Shown piece after piece: positions 15,792 to 16,853 of a stretch of DNA of 16,853 bases. The position numbers and the translations under genes are program-made. The notes below the pieces were generated by a model. It was given only the letters and a program-made list of their open reading frames with translations. It made no database searches and was not told where the DNA came from. The DNA is from Bacteroidales bacterium UBA1392 (GTDB taxonomy: Bacteria; Bacteroidota; Bacteroidia; Bacteroidales; UBA932), in assembly GCA_002305275.1 (NCBI GenBank), contig DBQO01000002.1, forward strand, positions 1,922 to 18,774, read 5' to 3'. Every line of letters starts with the position of its first letter. The first letter of the stretch is position 1.

Positions 15792-15853
15792 TGATTATTA
15801 GCCATTAGCTATTGGTTATTGCATTAGGTGTTTGGCTATTAGGGGTTGGAGTT
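15792..15853. repeat. Seven-base-period repeat array C
   Basis: Four consecutive 7-mers share a pattern: TGATTAT (15792-15798), TAGCCAT (15799-15805), TAGCTAT (15806-15812), TGGTTAT (15813-15819). After a degenerate stretch the period resumes one base out of phase with TGGCTAT (15833-15839), TAGGGGT and TGGAGTT. The sequence differs from arrays A and B but the 7-bp period and the position just after a stop codon are the same. The rest of the 272-bp gap to the next gene shows no ORF or RNA I can recognise apart from the promoter at 15958-15987. Confidence 0.65.
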
Positions 15854-15957
15854 CAAGTCCAAAGTATCCGTACTGCTCAGCCCGTACATTATTTGTCTAC
15901 TTACATTTGAATATCGAACTACGAGTTGCGCCTTGAGGACAAATGGGGTTCCTATTG

Positions 15958-15987
15958 TTGTTTTATTGTTTTTATTGTCTATATTTG
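15958..15987 (+). promoter_or_regulatory. Promoter of the Rpn-family gene
   Basis: A TTG at 15958-15960 (-33) and TATATTTG at 15980-15987 (-7, exact TAnnTTTG) are separated by 19 bases, as expected for Bacteroidota. Transcription would start near 15993, leaving an AT-rich leader of about 60 bases before the ATG at 16054. Confidence 0.65.
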
Positions 15988-16053
15988 CGTTATAACTTAT
16001 TATTTTAGCATTTACGCTATATTTTATTTACCTAACATTTAAATTATCATATT

Positions 16054-16853
16054 ATGAGCAAAGATTCATTGCCACGTGGAGGTAGCGTGTGGTCGGAGGG
16101 AATGGTTTTGAATCCCTTTACAGATTTTGGTTTTAAGTACCTTTTTGGAACCGAGAAAAACAAGGACTTGACGATTGGTTTTATTAATATCATTCTCAAA
16201 GAGGAGCTGGAAAGTCCCATAGAGGAGATTGAGTTTTTGGATAAGGAACTGATTCCTTCCGTAGAGTCTGCAAAAAGGTCGGTTGTAGACGTTCTATGCA
16301 GTACCAAGGATGGGGTACGTTACCTGATAGAAATGCAGAATCAGTATTATAGGCACATGTTTGATAGATTGATCTATTACAATTGCGATCTTATAAGCGA
16401 TACCGTCAGTCGCGGAGACAAGAAAAAGTATGGCGATATCAAGAAGGTTTTCACCATCTGTCTGAGCAATTTTCAGATTGAAAAAAATGGCCGGATAAAA
16501 AACGAGTATAAGATGTGCAACACGAAAACAGGGAAAGTAATAAGCAGCATAATACACATCATAACCCTACAGCTCCCCTGTGTAAATATTAAAAACATTG
16601 CCAAAAGTGGGAAAGATTATGAAAGTTTATTAGTTTTGCTAAAACTAATGACTGACAGGAAAATGGGAATCACTTATAAGGAATTTAAAGAGGCAGTAGA
16701 TAGCATTGACGTATCAGACAAAATCAAGAGATACTTCATGGATCTTATCTGCAAGGCAGCTTTGACGTCACTTACCGAAAAGGAGCGTCAAGAATATCGC
16801 GATCACTATTTTGCGGTCACATATGATGATATTATCGAATCCGCACGGGAAGA
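16054..16853 (+). CDS. Rpn-family PD-(D/E)XK nuclease/transposase-like protein, 3' end outside window
   Basis: The frame is open from the ATG at 16054 to the last base, giving 266 residues of a protein that continues beyond the window. The start LNPFTDFGFKYLFGTEKNKD, then DVLCSTKDGVRYLIEMQ, is the hallmark of the Bacteroidota PDDEXK_2 / Rpn (recombination-promoting nuclease) family. Asp79 and the Glu93-x-Gln95 pair form the nuclease core. The middle, IKKVFTICLSNFQI, and a Lys/Glu-rich helical C-terminal part also fit the family, which is usually about 280-320 residues, so most of it is here. Members are often annotated as transposases and occur in many copies per genome. E. coli Rpn proteins cut DNA and raise recombination. 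No terminal repeats or target duplications are visible around it, so mobility of this copy is not shown. Confidence 0.88.
   Translation, partial: MSKDSLPRGGSVWSEGMVLNPFTDFGFKYLFGTEKNKDLTIGFINIILKEELESPIEEIEFLDKELIPSVESAKRSVVDVLCSTKDGVRYLIEMQNQYYRHMFDRLIYYNCDLISDTVSRGDKKKYGDIKKVFTICLSNFQIEKNGRIKNEYKMCNTKTGKVISSIIHIITLQLPCVNIKNIAKSGKDYESLLVLLKLMTDRKMGITYKEFKEAVDSIDVSDKIKRYFMDLICKAALTSLTEKERQEYRDHYFAVTYDDIIESARE

Noticed and set aside
16054..16853. Rpn-family gene as part of an insertion sequence
   Set aside because: No terminal inverted repeats or target duplication were seen upstream, and the downstream side is outside the window.

Overview
The window looks like chromosome from a member of the Bacteroidota, most likely the order Bacteroidales. 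Three things support this. Promoters match the TAnnTTTG type (clear copies at 12186-12193 on the minus strand and 15980-15987 on the plus strand). Start codons generally lack a Shine-Dalgarno. The gene content is lineage-typical: lipoprotein glycosidases, a split-domain NagZ-like GH3, a PotA with an extended C-terminus, and an Rpn/PDDEXK_2 protein. No phage, insertion sequence, CRISPR array or classical defence island is visible.

Region 1 (1-6554, minus strand) is a probable operon transcribed right to left: GH20 beta-hexosaminidase, GH3 (NagZ-like) N-acetylhexosaminidase, LOG-family nucleotide hydrolase, M28 metallopeptidase lipoprotein. Gaps are 48, 15 and 79 bp. Three of the four products are exported hydrolases, pointing to breakdown of N-acetylhexosamine glycans or peptidoglycan and of peptides. 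Seven-base tandem repeats lie at the left edge of the window and fill the whole GH20/GH3 junction.

Region 2 (6555-12042, plus strand) is a tight five-gene operon: a signal-peptide protein that looks like an outer-membrane beta-barrel, then potA, potB, potC and potD. Junctions are 3 bp gap, 4 bp overlap, 3 bp gap and 4 bp overlap. It encodes a polyamine (spermidine/putrescine-type) ABC importer and, by inference, a dedicated outer-membrane pore. PotD is unusual in having both a lipobox and a C-terminal membrane helix.

Region 3 (12043-12221) holds a hairpin between potD and a convergent tRNA-Val(UAC) gene, and the tRNA promoter.

Region 4 (12222-16853, plus strand) has a serine beta-lactamase-like lipoprotein, a second GH20 lipoprotein with a C-terminal F5/8-type domain, a third seven-base-period intergenic repeat, and an Rpn-family PD-(D/E)XK protein cut off by the window end. 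The sequence from about 13.4 kb onward looks more AT-rich than the genes before it.

The least explained signal is the set of intergenic arrays with a strict 7-bp period (1-28, 4282-4341, 15792-15819), one of which supplies the last codons and stop of a gene. The most useful functional hypothesis is the outer-membrane protein bound to the pot operon. I see no clearly new multi-gene system beyond these.
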